Positions 39,351 to 51,800 of a stretch of DNA of 64,000 nt are shown here, piece by piece; positions within the stretch are counted from its first letter, which is position 1, and each line of letters opens with the position of its first letter. Both the position numbers and the translations under genes were made by a program. This stretch comes from Pithys albifrons albifrons. Taxonomy: Eukaryota > Chordata > Aves > Passeriformes > Thamnophilidae. Under the pieces are notes generated by a model, which had not been told where the DNA came from, made no database searches, and was given only the letters and a program-made list of their open reading frames with translations. The stretch is from contig NC_092497.1 of assembly GCF_047495875.1 (NCBI RefSeq), positions 81,229,749-81,293,748 of the forward strand, written 5' to 3'.

Positions 39351-41542
39351 ATACTTGTCAGTGCTTTAAAATGTCTGTGTTGAAAGGGTTGGCCTGTACA
39401 CGGCCTACTCAGTGGCACTACAAGGAAAGACAAAATTTTCATGAAAGTTTGAAGTAGTTTTAACACTTCTATAAAGCATACTAACTTTCCACAGTACTGC
39501 CAAAAGCATATTTTGGAAAGTATGTGTTTGAAAGTATATTTTGCTAAACAATAGCAAGAAATGTATACATTGATATTTTTCTGAATACCCTAGAATGATT
39601 TTCTATCTTTTTTTAATTAAATAGTGGGCAACTAAACCACAAAATAGTTCCTACTTTTATTTACTTTCTTAACAAAAATGTCAAAACACAAAAAGCATTG
39701 GGAGCCAGTAAAATTAGAAGCTTCAAATTTTTATTTTTCAGGAGAAAAAACTTGAACATGAAAATTGAATTCATGTAGCATTGCTAAGACATTTTTCTAA
39801 TTGTAAAATTAGATTACTTAAAATATACACATGTATGCACAAGTTTCCAGAAAGTTCACTTGACTCTGAATAAAACATGGAAAAAGTAACCCTGAGGCAA
39901 ACCAAACAAAGATGGACTCTGATTTCTGCAGCAAAAATTATATCTCTTCTCAAGCCAGAAGGGAGGGTGACTTCTATTGAAGGCACTCCAGTTTAATACA
40001 GAATCCTTCACTTTAGCTGAATTTAACATTCAGCCCCCTGAGTTGCAAGGACTCGAGGTTGTTCAGTGTACACAGATGATGTGTTACTGCCATTCAAATT
40101 ACAGTCTTCAGTGTCTTTGCAAAGTGGTGATTCCATTTGGGTTTTGTTTTGTTTGTTCTGTTTTTCCTTTCGTTTTCTTTCATAGACGGCTGCAAAAAAG
40201 TCCAGATCTACACCAGAATCTGTAAATTGTATACTAGAGAAGACTCCTTCTCTTCATTCCTACACTCAAGTACGAGGATGGAGTCAGAATTTGTATTAGG
40301 AATTTCCTATACAAAGAAATAGAGAATGCCATGGCTAAATCACAGTCAGGTCTCTGAGTGTGTTGAGTACTGCCAGACTCACACACAGATTTTGCAGAAA
40401 TGCAACCCTGGCTTGCAGAAGGCTTATTAGATGCAAAGTCTAGAAGAAAGAAAACAGTATTTCACTTCAAAACTAACAGAAGACCCAAAGACATTCTGAC
40501 CCCAACAGCCCACCCCACCCTTCTTTCCCATCAGGCTTTCACACTGAGATGGTGCTCACCCAGGAAAATGTTTTAACTTCCTGTTTTCTTCTTAGTTTAA
40601 CTTTTACTTCTCTCCACTGTCTGTGCTGGAGGATGATTCTTCTTTGCGAAAACAGCCTGAGGGATATTCGGAGGCTTTAAACCCAGTTTTGAGAGCTTTA
40701 TGTTGCTCCCTCCAGAGAGATGAATGTGGGAACTGGAAGCAAAGAGAAGGGCGTCTCCTGCTCTTCAGACCTCTCACAGACACCGTGCAGCAGCACTTTC
40801 CCCCAGTGTCAGACAGTAAAGCACTGGGGCAAAAGTACATCTTAGTCATTATTGCAGCACCTGATCATCCAGCAGTGTTTACACAAGCATTATTTAGTTT
40901 TATTGCAACTCTCTCCTCCATAGTAAAAAATTTAAAGCTAAAAAAATAGATAAACCACCCTAGTAAGTTCATTGGTAAGAGGGAAATGGCCTAGGTACTG
41001 AAAAGCTGCAATTTTTAATGCTGCAAATCAGGGGCCTTGATAATGTCCTTACAGACAAACTGATGATGTTGTGTGGATAGATAGACTAGAATGGCTGAAC
41101 TGCTAGACACTAAGTACTGTTATTTGATGTACAAAGTCCAGGTGGCTGCTGGGCACTAGTGCCTTCCTCAGGGGCTGATATGTAGCCCAATGCACCTTAA
41201 TGTTCTTATCAACAACCAGGGCAATAGGATGGAATATGCCCTCAGCAAATCTGGTATCATTACAAAGGATGGGGTGGAGCAGAGGATGAAGAAAGATCAA
41301 GTGGCAAGCAGGGTCACTCTTCTGAGGGACTGTGATGTGCTGCAAAAAAGCACCAGCATGAACGTCACAAAGACCAAGACAGGCTTCTGGTCTTACCCAA
41401 CCCATGAAGTAACTCTGCAACAACTAAGGTTGGGCAGGAGCAGACTGGGGAATAACTTTGCCAGAAAACAAACCAGTGTCCTAGGCTGAGTATCTTCCAT
41501 CAGTATTGTGTCACTTTGTGGTGATGGACACCAGCCATGTGT
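39351..41542. other. Intergenic, nothing recognised
   Basis: Contains AT-rich sequence and a 108-codon plus frame at 40623-40949 with no recognisable motif. No repeat ends seen. Confidence 0.5.
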
Positions 41543-41975
41543 TGAGGAACACATTTAGGACAGTGTGCAGCTGCAGCAGGAGCAGCAGGTTGAACTCTGG
41601 ATGGGAGCCTGAGCCAAGAGACCATGAACTGGCACTGCCCCTTTGCACAACAAAGGGCACAGGGACCTGTGGCCAAATCAGGGACACAGAGACACAGCAG
41701 GAGCTGATAACTCAGTAGGAAGACCCCAGGCTTCCACACACATAGACTGTGGGGATATAAAAGTCTGGTAATCCTTTGTTCCAGAATCCTCTTCACAGGC
41801 ACCAACTCAAGCTGTAATTCTATTGCTGCACCATGATTTAATTACTGATTTGCAACCAGAGGTCTGAGAAGGTGCTATGGGAAACTTGGGTCAGTCTGGG
41901 GCACCTGTGGGCCCAGTGGAGCTGGCTGCTGTGAAGAGATTTCAGCAGTGACAGTCTGGTGGTGGAAGTCTGACT
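41543..41975 (+). repeat. 5' LTR of the decayed ERV (approximate)
   Basis: Paired with 46861-47355. A TATAAAA box lies at about 41756 and the shared block GAGGTCTGAGAAGGTGCTATGG near 41860. The ends are approximate. Confidence 0.6.
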
Positions 41976-42463
41976 GCCAGGGTGCTCCTGCATGTTCAGA
42001 CAGGGAAGTTTCCCTAACAGTTTGGTAAACCAGAAGGGACCTTAGGCCACAGCCTTTGGAGCCTCCCTTCTCCCAACATCCAGCTGCTGACACAGGGTGA
42101 GTTCACCTGTGATCGCTGGAGCAGAGAAGATACAAAGGGTGAATGTTAAAATTCCCTGAGCAGATTCTGTATAAATTTTAAATGTGGATTTGTGTCTCTC
42201 CATTAGTGCAGCTTTTTATATAGGTCTGGGGAAAGCACTAGTAGGGGTTCAAGTACAGGTGCACAGCCTGACCAGCATAAGGAGCAGATAGAGGAGGTTG
42301 AAAGTCCCTCATAAGATGTGACATGAAAGCTCATGTCTCTTATATGGCACACGTAATTTGGAGTCACTCTTAGCATTTGAAATGACGGAAAATTAACTCA
42401 TTATAGGAGATGCCCTTGGCCAAGGCTGTGCAAAATTGGGAGCAACTGAAACTGTAAATACTT

Positions 42464-44560
42464 CATAGAATCATAGAATCATTTGGGTTGGGAAAGACCT
42501 CCAAGATCATCAAGTCCAACCCTTGGTCCAACTCCAGTCCATTTACCAGATCACGGCACTCAGCGCCACGTCCAATCTGTGTTTAAAAATCTCCAGGTAT
42601 GGTGAATCCACCCCCTCTCTGGGCAGCCCATTCCAATCCCTGAGCACTCTCTCTGTAAAGAATTTTTTTCTGATATCCAACTTAAATTTCCCCTGGCAGA
42701 GCTTGAGCCCATCGTGCCCCCTTGTCCTATTGCTGAGTGCCTGGGAGAAGAGACCAGCCCCCACCTGGCCAGAACTTCCCTTCAGGTAGTTCTAGACAGT
42801 GATGAGGTCACCTCTGAGCCTCCTCTTCTCCAGGCTAAACACCCCCAGCTCCCTCAGCCTCTCCCCACAGCACTTGTGCTCCAGTCCCTTCACCAGCCTT
42901 GTTGCTCTTCTCTGGACCCGCTCCAGCCCCTCAATCTCTTTCCTGAACTGAGGGGCCCAGAACTGAACACAACACTCAAGGTGTGGCCTCCCCAAGGCAG
43001 AGTCCAGGGGAAGGGTCACTGCCCTGGGCCTGCTGGCCACGCTATTTTTGATCCAGGCCAGGATCCCACTGGCCTTCTTGGCCACCTGGGCACACTGTTG
43101 GCTCATGTTGAGCTTCCTGTCCCTCAGTCCCCCCAGGTCCCTCTGCCTGGCTGCTCTCCAGCCACTCTGTGCCCAGCCTGGAGCGCTGCAGGGGGTTGTT
43201 GTGGCCAAAGTGCAGGACCTGCACTTGGCCTTGTTGAACTTCATCCCACTGGAATCAGCCCATCTCTCAAGTCTATCCAGATCCCTCTGCAGAGCCCTCC
43301 TGCCTTCCAGCAGGTCGACACTCCCTCCCAACTTGGTGTCAGGAGCAAATTTGCTGATGATGGACTCAATCCCCACATCTAAATCATCAATAAAGATGTT
43401 AAACAGGACTGGACCCAACACAGACCCCTGGGGAACACCACTGGTGACCAGCTGGATGCAGCTCCGTTCACCAGCACTCTCTGGGCCCGACCCTCCAGCC
43501 AGCTCCTAATCCAGGAGAGGGTACACTTGTCCAGGCCATGGGCTACCAGCTTTTCCAGGAGTATATTATGGGAGACAGTGTCAAAGGCCTTGCTGAAGTC
43601 CAGACAGACACATCCACAGCCTTCCCCTCATCCACCAGGTGGGTCACCTGATTGTAAAAAGAGATCAGGTTGGTCAGACTGGACCTGCCCCTCCTAAACC
43701 CCTGCTGGCTGGGTCTGAGCCCTTGTCCACCTTGAAGGTGCTGTGTGATTGCACTCAGGATGAACTGCTCCATAACCCTGCCAGGCACAGAGGTCAGGCT
43801 GACAGGCCTGTAGTTGCCAGGGTCAGCCTTGCAGCCCTTTTTGTGAATTGGGGTGACATTCACCAACTTCCAATCATCTGGGACCTCCCCAGAGAGCTAG
43901 GACTGTTGGAAGATGATGGAGAGCAGTTTGGCAAGCTCTTCTGCCAGCCCCCTCATCACCCTGGGATGGATCCCATCTGGTCCCACAGACTTGTGAGGAT
44001 CCAGCTGGCTCAGTAAGTCAGTAACTATTTCCTCCTGGAATACAGGAGGGCTATTCAGCTCCCTCTCTCTGTCCACCAGCTCCAGAGGCCAGTTGTCTTG
44101 AGGGCCACCTGTCTTACTGGTGAAAACTGAGGCAAAGTAGGTGTTAAGTACCTCAGCCTTCCCCTCATCTTTGTTAACTTTATTTCCCTCCCTTATCCAA
44201 CAGAGAATGGAGATTTTCCTGCCCCTTCTTTTGTTATTAATGTATTTATAGAAGGACTTTTTGTTATCCCTAACTGAATTAGCCAAATTAACTTCAAATT
44301 CCACTTTCCTTTGCCTAATTTTTTTCCTGCATGACCTAGCTCTCTTCGTAAATTCTTCATAAGTAGCCAGCCCTTTTTTCTACAGTCTGTAAACTTTCAT
44401 TTGATCCCTGATTTCTTTCAGAATCTCCCTATTTAACCAAGCTGGCTGTCTTCCCCTCCGACTGGCCTTTGGGCACACTGGTATAGCCTGTTGCTGTGCA
44501 CTCAAAATTTCCTGCTTGAAACATGTCCATCCCTCCTGGACCCAGTCTATTGCATGGGAC
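42464..44560 (-). mobile_element. CR1 LINE, about 2.1 kb, antisense, inserted in the ERV
   Basis: Begins with the antisense 3' end (CATAGAATCATAGAATCATT, GGGAAAGACCTCCAAGATC) and runs into CR1 ORF2. Minus-strand frames include EFEVNLANSVRDNKKSFYKY (near 44300), [40 protein letters not shown] and the 3' coding end DIRKKFFTERVLRDWNGLPR. It carries a few frameshifts and one altered FADD-type box (FAPDTK for FADDTK). It is close in sequence to the sense CR1 at 50514-51857. ERV sequence resumes on the right at about 44565. Confidence 0.9.
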
Positions 44561-44564
44561 CCAG

Positions 44565-46600
44565 AGAGTAAACAAACTTTAAAAGCAATAAAAAGAGCTG
44601 TGGAGTCTGCTCCTGCTCTTGGGCTCCTAGGTTATATAAACCCCTTCAATCTCTGTATACATGAACGTAAAGGAATAGCCAGTGAAGTGGTAATACAGAA
44701 GTTAGGACATCATCATGTATATTACTCAGTTCAACTTGATCCAGTTGCACCAGAAACACCAGCCTATATGAAGTCAGTGGCAGCAGCAGTAGCAATATTA
44801 GAAATGAGATGTTCCCCTTATCATGGGACATGCTGCAACAGTCCACATAATGTGGAGATACTGTTGAGACAGTCTGCAACCCAAGCTCTAATGCCACAAT
44901 GGGCACATTGATATGAACTGATCCTCCTAAAGGCAGGTAATGTGATCTTAAAAAGGTGTAACAATTTGAGCCTAATGCCTCTACCTGATGATGGAGAACA
45001 TCATCAGCGTGAGCAAATGATGCACATTTCAAGTAAACCGTGGACTAATTTGGGTGATGTTCTCTCACATAACACATGTGCAGTTCTATTTGCAGGTGAT
45101 TCATTCTACTACCTGCAAGGACAGTGACAGTCTGGGGATGATGTGGTGAGGCAGGTACATAACCACTCCCAGCAAGGATGAGAGCACAAGGAGCATGATT
45201 AGTACCTTTGATGTGTGCAGCACATCTGGGAAGAGGGAAATGAGTCAACACCTACACAGACTCTCAGTATGCTTTTGGGGTATACCATGCAACAGAAATG
45301 TTATGGAAAGACCAGGGATTTTTCACACCAGCAGGGAAAGGGTATCTAATGGAAAAGAAATATGCAAGTTACTGGGATCGGTACAATTACCTGCAGAAGT
45401 TGCTGCAGTACATTGCCCAGCCAACAGCACAGGCACTACAGGAGCTGATAGAAGAAATGCTAATGAATCTACTAAAGTGAATGCAGCCACAAAGCTGCAG
45501 CATCTGGGAGACTATGCTCTTGTGTCTCCAGTTGACCAGAGTGAATGGCCAAATCTGACAGAAAAGAAGATTGTGTATGAGAAGGACTGCTCAACAGAAG
45601 AAAAGGGATGATGGGGCAAGTGGGACGCAATGCAAGATGATGATGGAATATGGCCAATTCTGACAAAGAAATATTTGATCTGTGTAGCTAGATGGCTTCA
45701 CAATAAAGTCTGGAAAGAGACATCAGGCAGAGGCAATAGCTAGACAAATTAAAAAATAAAAAAAAAAGAATAGCTTTGGGAATTTATGCCACTTGCAAAA
45801 AGAATCCAAATAGCTTCCCACCTTGCTGGAAGTTCTCATGTATCAAACCCAGGTCAGAGTTAGGGAGACCATGGGCCTTTTCAGTGACTGCAGATAGACT
45901 CTCCAGACATGCCACCTATGGCTGGGTGCAAGCATTTGCTAGTGATAGTAGACCCGCTATCAGATTGGGCAAAAATCTTACCAATAAGAAGGGCTGACAC
46001 AGGCCTTGACTAAAGGAAGTTATACATAGATACAGGGTTCCAGAGTCAATTGGATCAGACAGAGGTGCTAATTTTACAGCCAATATAGTTAATCAGCTGG
46101 ATAAGTCTTTGGAAATAGAGAGAAAATTACATATACTGCATCACCCACAATCTTCAGGACAAGTAGAGTGAATGAATAGGACATTAAAAGAAAAAGAGAG
46201 CAAAAATATGCACATGCACTAATCTGAAGTGACCAGAAGTCTTAATTTTGACTCTGTGGAATGTTTGGAATATTCCATGACAACCCATAGGACTAACACT
46301 GACAGAAATTCTCTTTGGAAGGCACTCAGCTATACCAGGAACTTTTGGACTATCTAGGACCAGCCTGTTGGATGGAGACAAATGCCTGACTCAGCATTTT
46401 TTATGTATGCAGAAAGGCTTCAAAGAGTGGAGGAGGCATGCACAATAGCATCAGCCCAGTCCAGTCTGATATACCAGTACATGATACACAACCTAGGGAT
46501 GAAGTGCTAATCAGGATGTTATCATGAAAATCCAAATTAGAACTTAAATGGGAGTGACCATATACTGTCTTACTGTGTTCTTACTTTGCTGCCAGAATTT
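44565..46600 (+). pseudogene. ERV pol remnant (RT end, RNase H, integrase)
   Basis: Plus-strand frames show the end of a retroviral reverse transcriptase (TLKAIKRAVESAPALGL, FNLCIHERKG near 44578-44670). A damaged RNase H start follows at about 45085. An integrase core lies near 46040-46170, with SDRGANFTANIVNQL and HPQSSGQVE before a TGA. Many stops and frameshifts are present and no frame is intact. The organisation resembles gammaretrovirus-like (class I) elements; that class call is tentative. No env was recognised. Confidence 0.75.
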
Positions 46601-46860
46601 TGGGCTAGGAAAACTGGATGCAACAGTCTCATATCAGACATGTAGTGAGTGATTAACCAGTTTGTCAATAACAGACATTTGAGAATCTTTCATGATCTTG
46701 TCTTGATAACAATTTCTGCCCTATGACCATCTTGTTAGCCTTAATTTTGTTACTTTGAATAAGGTTGTGTGTAAGGACATTGGAAAAATGCTGTGAAAGC
46801 TTTCTTTCCCCCTTATAATGTATTAGCAAGTATGGTCAATCGAAACCAAGGGAGGACTTT

Positions 46861-47355
46861 TGAGGAACACATTTAGCACAGGTAGCTCAGTGTGCTGCCG
46901 CAGTGGGAGCTGCAGGTTGAGCTCTGGATGGTGACAGCCCCAAACAAGAGGCCAGGAACTGGCACTGACCCTTAGTACAACAAAGGATACAGGAACCTGT
47001 GGTGCCAGCCAGATGACCAGACACTGAGACAAGGCAGGAGCTGAGGACTCAGTAGGAAGATATCAGAGTACTGCATGTTCAAACTGTGAGGGTACAAAAA
47101 CCCAGGAGACCTTTGCTCAGGGTCCCTCCTCAAAGACACCTGCTTGAGCTGGTACTGTGTTACTCTACCACAAATAAGTTGCTTTAGAGATCCAGAGGTC
47201 TGAGACTCTGCTATGGGAAACCTGGTCTGACCGTGTGAGTGTGGTGTGTGTAAGGAATCAAGCAGGGAACCCGTGGGCTTACTGAAACACATGCCCACTG
47301 TGAAGGGACTTCAGTCCCAGTGGTGACAGTCTCTGATGGTGTGAGTGTGACTGAC
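46861..47355 (+). repeat. 3' LTR of the decayed ERV (approximate)
   Basis: Partner of the block at 41543. It starts TGAGGAACACATTTAGCACA, and the tail GGGACTTCAGTCCCAGTGG corresponds to GAGATTTCAGCAGTGACAG in the 5' copy. Confidence 0.6.
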
Positions 47356-48360
47356 ATCCTATCCTGAATAATAGGATAGGAAAGTTTACTTTATTCACAC
47401 ACTGCCCTGGACAAGACACACATTGACTCCATTAAGCAAACCCTTCTGCAGAAGTCACCATGACAGTAATGGAGCTGAAGCTTAATATTTCCCAAAAGAC
47501 ATGGCACTGGACTTGTTCAGACTCCATCAGAGAACTCAGTGCTGTCTACAGCTCCCTTTTGGGAGTAGATTGAGAAGATGAGGCTGAAACTCTCCTTGGA
47601 AAGGCACAGTGAAATCACATGTTGAAATGAGAAAAATGTGCATTGACATTACAAAAAGTTTTCTGTGAGGCTCATCAAACATCAGAACAGGGTCCCAAAG
47701 AGACTGTGAAATTCTTGTATTTACTGATTTTAAAGCAGGCACTAGTACTTTGTGTGTGTGGGATGAAAGTGAACAATCTCCATATATCCCAATGACTCTT
47801 AAGATTCCATAACTCTAGCACGGGGTCCACATGAAGCACTTTTGGAGAAAATCCCTGACTTTCATATCTACAATGCACTTTCTGGATCCTTGATTATGTC
47901 AGCAGCTCTTTAGAATGCATGAGATTCTGCCTTCTTTCAGCAGGATTGCCTTGCTTCTCAATGCTCCACGTTCTCATGTATTAATACACATACTGACTTA
48001 AATGTTCCACCAAAACAGTTATTTTTTAAATCTCTTCCTATTTCTTCACACCTTTTGTTCTTGAGTGCATGTCTGTGTTCTCTACTGCTTTTATTCCCAG
48101 AAAGAAGAAATCAGATTTGGCTGAATGTATCCGAGTTTTGGCCAATGAAAGTATGCAAACCCTGTAAGAGCATGAGCACTTTATTCTGACTTCTATAAAT
48201 GAGACGTTATAAGCACACAATTCTAACTGAAAAATCGTGACAAAACGTCCCCTGATGACAATTTGTGTTCCGTTTTCGTGTCAGGTGTTTTTCTCATCAG
48301 TAACACTGACGCCCATCGCTCATCCACACTGCTGAAACTTCACAAAATAGCCAACTTTCC
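47356..48360. other. TRIM14 upstream region, nothing recognised
   Basis: AT-rich sequence between the ERV and the CpG-rich TRIM14 first exon. I looked for a canonical interferon-stimulated response element and saw none. Confidence 0.5.
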
Positions 48361-48369
48361 AACGCAGGG

Positions 48370-48800
48370 TCCGAAGTTAGCTGCCGTAGCACCGCCTGTC
48401 AGGCATCCACCGCTGCATCACGGTTCGATGCCGCACCGCGGCACCTGCGGGGCGTGACTGGGGCCGGCCCCGCTCCGCCGCCCGCCCTTCGGAAGGCAGA
48501 GGCACGGCGGGGCAGCGGCCGCCGCTCCGCACACGCCGCTTGCAAAGCGCTGGGCTCCCGCACCGTCCCCGCACCCGCCATGGCGCAGGGGGGGCCGCGG
48601 GTGTGCGGGGTACATGCGGGGCGGCCGCTGGAGCTGTTCTGCGAGGACTGCGGGCGCTGCGTGTGCGCGCTGTGCCCGGCGCTGGGAGCGCACCGCGGGC
48701 ACCGCGCCAGCCTCCTGCCCCAGGCCGTGCGCCGCACGCAGGTGAGTGCGGGGTCGCCGGTGCGGCGCAGGGGACGCTTACAGCGAGGCGGAGGACGGGC
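48370..48800 (+). promoter_or_regulatory. TRIM14: CpG-rich TRIM14 promoter and first exon
   Basis: A sharp rise in G+C and CpG content surrounds the TRIM14 start, against AT-rich flanks. No TATA box lies directly upstream, as is usual for CpG-island promoters. Antisense open frames here (up to 187 codons) result from the base composition. Confidence 0.75.
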
Positions 48801-51800
48801 GTATAAACCGGGAGCTGGAACAGACACCTTCCCTGCTTGGTTTTATGTCTTGCCGTTTTCCCCCTCGTTTCTGGTGCTTGCAGACCTGGGCTTCGTTTTG
48901 CCAGGGTAAGATAATGGCAAGTGTCACAGTAGCAGGCCAAGCATCTTCAGCTATTGGCCTTGCTTTGCTTGCCTTATAAACAGCTGGAGTTCCGAGTCTG
49001 TTGTCACATCAGTTTTGTGGGCTGTGCTGGCTAGCAGAACAAAGCTTCTGTACTTTCTGTACTTTGACAAGTGTTTTGTAAATCCCATATAGACAAGGGT
49101 CAGCCTCCTGGCGGCGCACAAGGACATGCACCGGAGGCAAAGAGTTAACCAGTCGCGCACAAAGCCCATGTAGCAGATGTATAAACCAAGGAACAAGTAG
49201 GAAGTGAGATTCACTGTTAGGTCACATGCAGTACCATTTATCCTCCGACTTTGTGTCTGAGAATTTTTTTCGCAGACCTTGTGTGTGGAGTCAGTGGAAT
49301 TTGGTTGCCCCGAGGAACTTGTTTTTATTGCCAGACTGGAAGCACCTTTGTCAGAAACAGAGATGCCACAGGGGAAGGTGAAAGGCCATTTCTGTTTATC
49401 CCCTCCCACACCACTGTAGCTTGATACACCACGGTGACTGCCCACGCACAGGACCTGTTCTCTGATAACCCTTGGGTGGGGAGCAGGGCTTGTTGTGGGC
49501 TAACCCAGCTAACAACACAGCTGCCTGCTTACTCCTCCTCCCGTGCCCAGCAGGAGCAAGACAGGAAAATTTAATTAAAAGACTAAAACCAAGAAAATTC
49601 ATGAGCTGAGATAAAAATAGCTTAGTAAGTGAAGAAGATGTGGGGGAAAAGAATGAAAGAATCAAAGTGATTTAAAGGTCACTCATACCAGCTGTTTGTA
49701 GGCCAACACCTAGACAGTTCCCTACCAAAAGATGGCTAATCCACTCAACCATCCTTACCTCCCAGTTTTGTTTCTGAGCTTGTTATTTTATGGCATGGAA
49801 TATCTTGTTGGTTAGTATGGGTCATCTACCTGCTTGCATCCCCTCCTAGCCTTTTGTGCACTCACATCTGAAACATAGCACCATACAAGCTCCTATGAGG
49901 AAAATTAACTCCGTCCCAGCCACAATCAGGCCAGGGGTTCTTCCCTGAGCTTTTTTTCTTCACCCCACTGTAGTAGTCCATCAAATATCCTGAGGAGGCT
50001 TTGCAAGCTTGCTCAATACTTCCTGCTTGTGCTTCTGTTTTAGACTGGAGAGCATACCGGGAGGCTTGCTGAGGCCTGAATGCTATGGTGTTAAGCTTGA
50101 GAGGCTTAAAAATTGTAACACAGAGGACAGGTGTACAGGATGGGGTTTTTTTCCCCCTCCACAATTTCAGAGAGCTCCTTTCCACTGCCTCTGTGGTATT
50201 TTGGAACAGTGTTACTCAGAGGCTTGCTACAATAAACAGCAGGGAAAACCAGTTCCTATGGAACTTCCTACTTGGAAGTTCACAAGGATTGTGAGTAGAT
50301 GCATAGATCATACTAAACTCTTCTGGCATTTTATTGTACTTCATGTTAGAGAGCATTACAAGGGCAGGGGGCAGTCACTAGGCTGCAAGCAAACAACAGC
50401 ACAGGAGTAGAACCATTGAAGACTTCTGAGCAATGCAGAGCACTCATCCTGCCTGCTGGTGTGCTTTCATCCAAAAGCAGCTGGGAATCCACTACCATGT
50501 TTGCATTCCCTTCATTCCGTGCCTGGCAGGGTTATGGAGCAGTTCATCCTGAGTGCAATCACACAGCACCTTCAGGGTGGACAAGGGATTAGACCCAGCC
50601 AGCAGGGGTTTAGGAGGGGCAGGTCCTGTCTGACCAACCTGATCTCTGTTTACAATCAGGTGACCCACCTGGTGGATGAGGGGAAGGCTCTGGATGTGTC
50701 TATCTGGACTTCAGCAAGGCCTTTGACACTGTCTCCCATAATATACTCCTGGAAAAGCTGGTAGCCCATGGCCTGGACAAGTGTACCCTCTCCTGGATTA
50801 GGAGCTGGCTGGAGGGTCGGGCCCAGAGAGTGCTGGTGAACGGAGCTGCATCCAGCTGGGGGCCGGTCACCAGTGGTGTTCCCCAGGGGTCTGTGTTGGG
50901 TCCAGTCCTGTTTAACATCTTTATTGATGATTTAGATGAGGGGATTGAGTCCATCATCAGCAAATTTGCTGATGACACCAAGTTGGGAGGGAGTGTCGAC
51001 CTGCTGGAAGGCAGGAGGGCTCTGCAGAGGGATCTGGATAGACTTGAGGGATGGGCTGATTCCAATGGGATGAAGTTCAACAAGGCCAAGTGCAGGTCCT
51101 GCCCTTTGGCCACAACAACCCCCTGCAGCGCTCCAGGCTGGGCACAGAGTGGCTGGAGAGCAGCCAGGCAGAGGGACCTGGGGGTACTAATTGACAGGAA
51201 GCTCAACATGAGCCAACAGTGTGCCCAGGTGGCCAAGAAGGCCAATGGGATCCTGGCCTGTATCAAAAATAGCGTGGCCAGCAGGCCCAGGGCAGTGACC
51301 CTTCCCCTGGACTCTGCATTGGTGAGGCCACACCTTGAGTGTTGTGTTCAGTTCTGGGCCCCTCAGTTCAGAAAGGATATTGAGGGGCTGGAGCGGGGCC
51401 AGAGAAGAGCAACAAGGCTGGTGAAGGAACTGGAGCACAAGCGCTGTGGGGAGAGGCTGAGGGAGCTGGGGGTGTTCAGCCTGGAGAAGAGGAGGCTCAG
51501 AGGTGACCTCATCACTGTCTGGAACTGCCTGAAGGGAAGTTGTGGCCAGGTGGGGGCTGGTCTCTTCTCCCAGGCACTCAGCAATAGGACAAGGGGGCAC
51601 GATGGGCTCAAGCTCTGCCAGGGGAAATTTAAGTTGGAGATGAGAAAAAAATTCTTTCCAGAGAGAGTGCTCAGGCATTGGAATGGGCTGCCCAGAGAGG
51701 GGGTGGATTCGCCATCCCTAGAGATTTTTAAACACAGATTGGACGTGGCGCTGAGTGCCATGATGTGGTAAATGGACTGGAGTTGGACCAAGGGTTGGAC

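Larger units (their letters stand above)
41543..47355 (+). mobile_element. Decayed endogenous retrovirus with two LTRs, interrupted by a CR1
   Basis: Two related LTR-like blocks in the same orientation frame the region: about 41543-41975 and about 46861-47355. They share TGAGGAACACATTTAG at the start, CAGGAGCTGA.AACTCAGTAGGAAGA in the middle, a TATAAAA/TACAAAA box, and GAGGTCTGAGA...GCTATGGGAAAC near the end. Between them lie retroviral pol remains (from about 44565) and a CR1 that cut into the element. The outer limits and the primer-binding site are uncertain. The LTRs differ at many sites, so the insertion is old. Confidence 0.75.

Noticed and set aside
40623..40949. 108-codon plus frame
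   Set aside because: No recognisable motif, splice context or codon signal. Likely chance.
42714..43509. Plus frames of up to 222 codons
   Set aside because: They are antisense to the CR1 at 42464-44560. The same antisense frames recur opposite the CR1 at 50514-51857.
48377..48940. Antisense frames of up to 187 codons opposite TRIM14 exon 1
   Set aside because: Stop codons are rare in this CpG-rich block. The B-box on the plus strand explains the coding signal.
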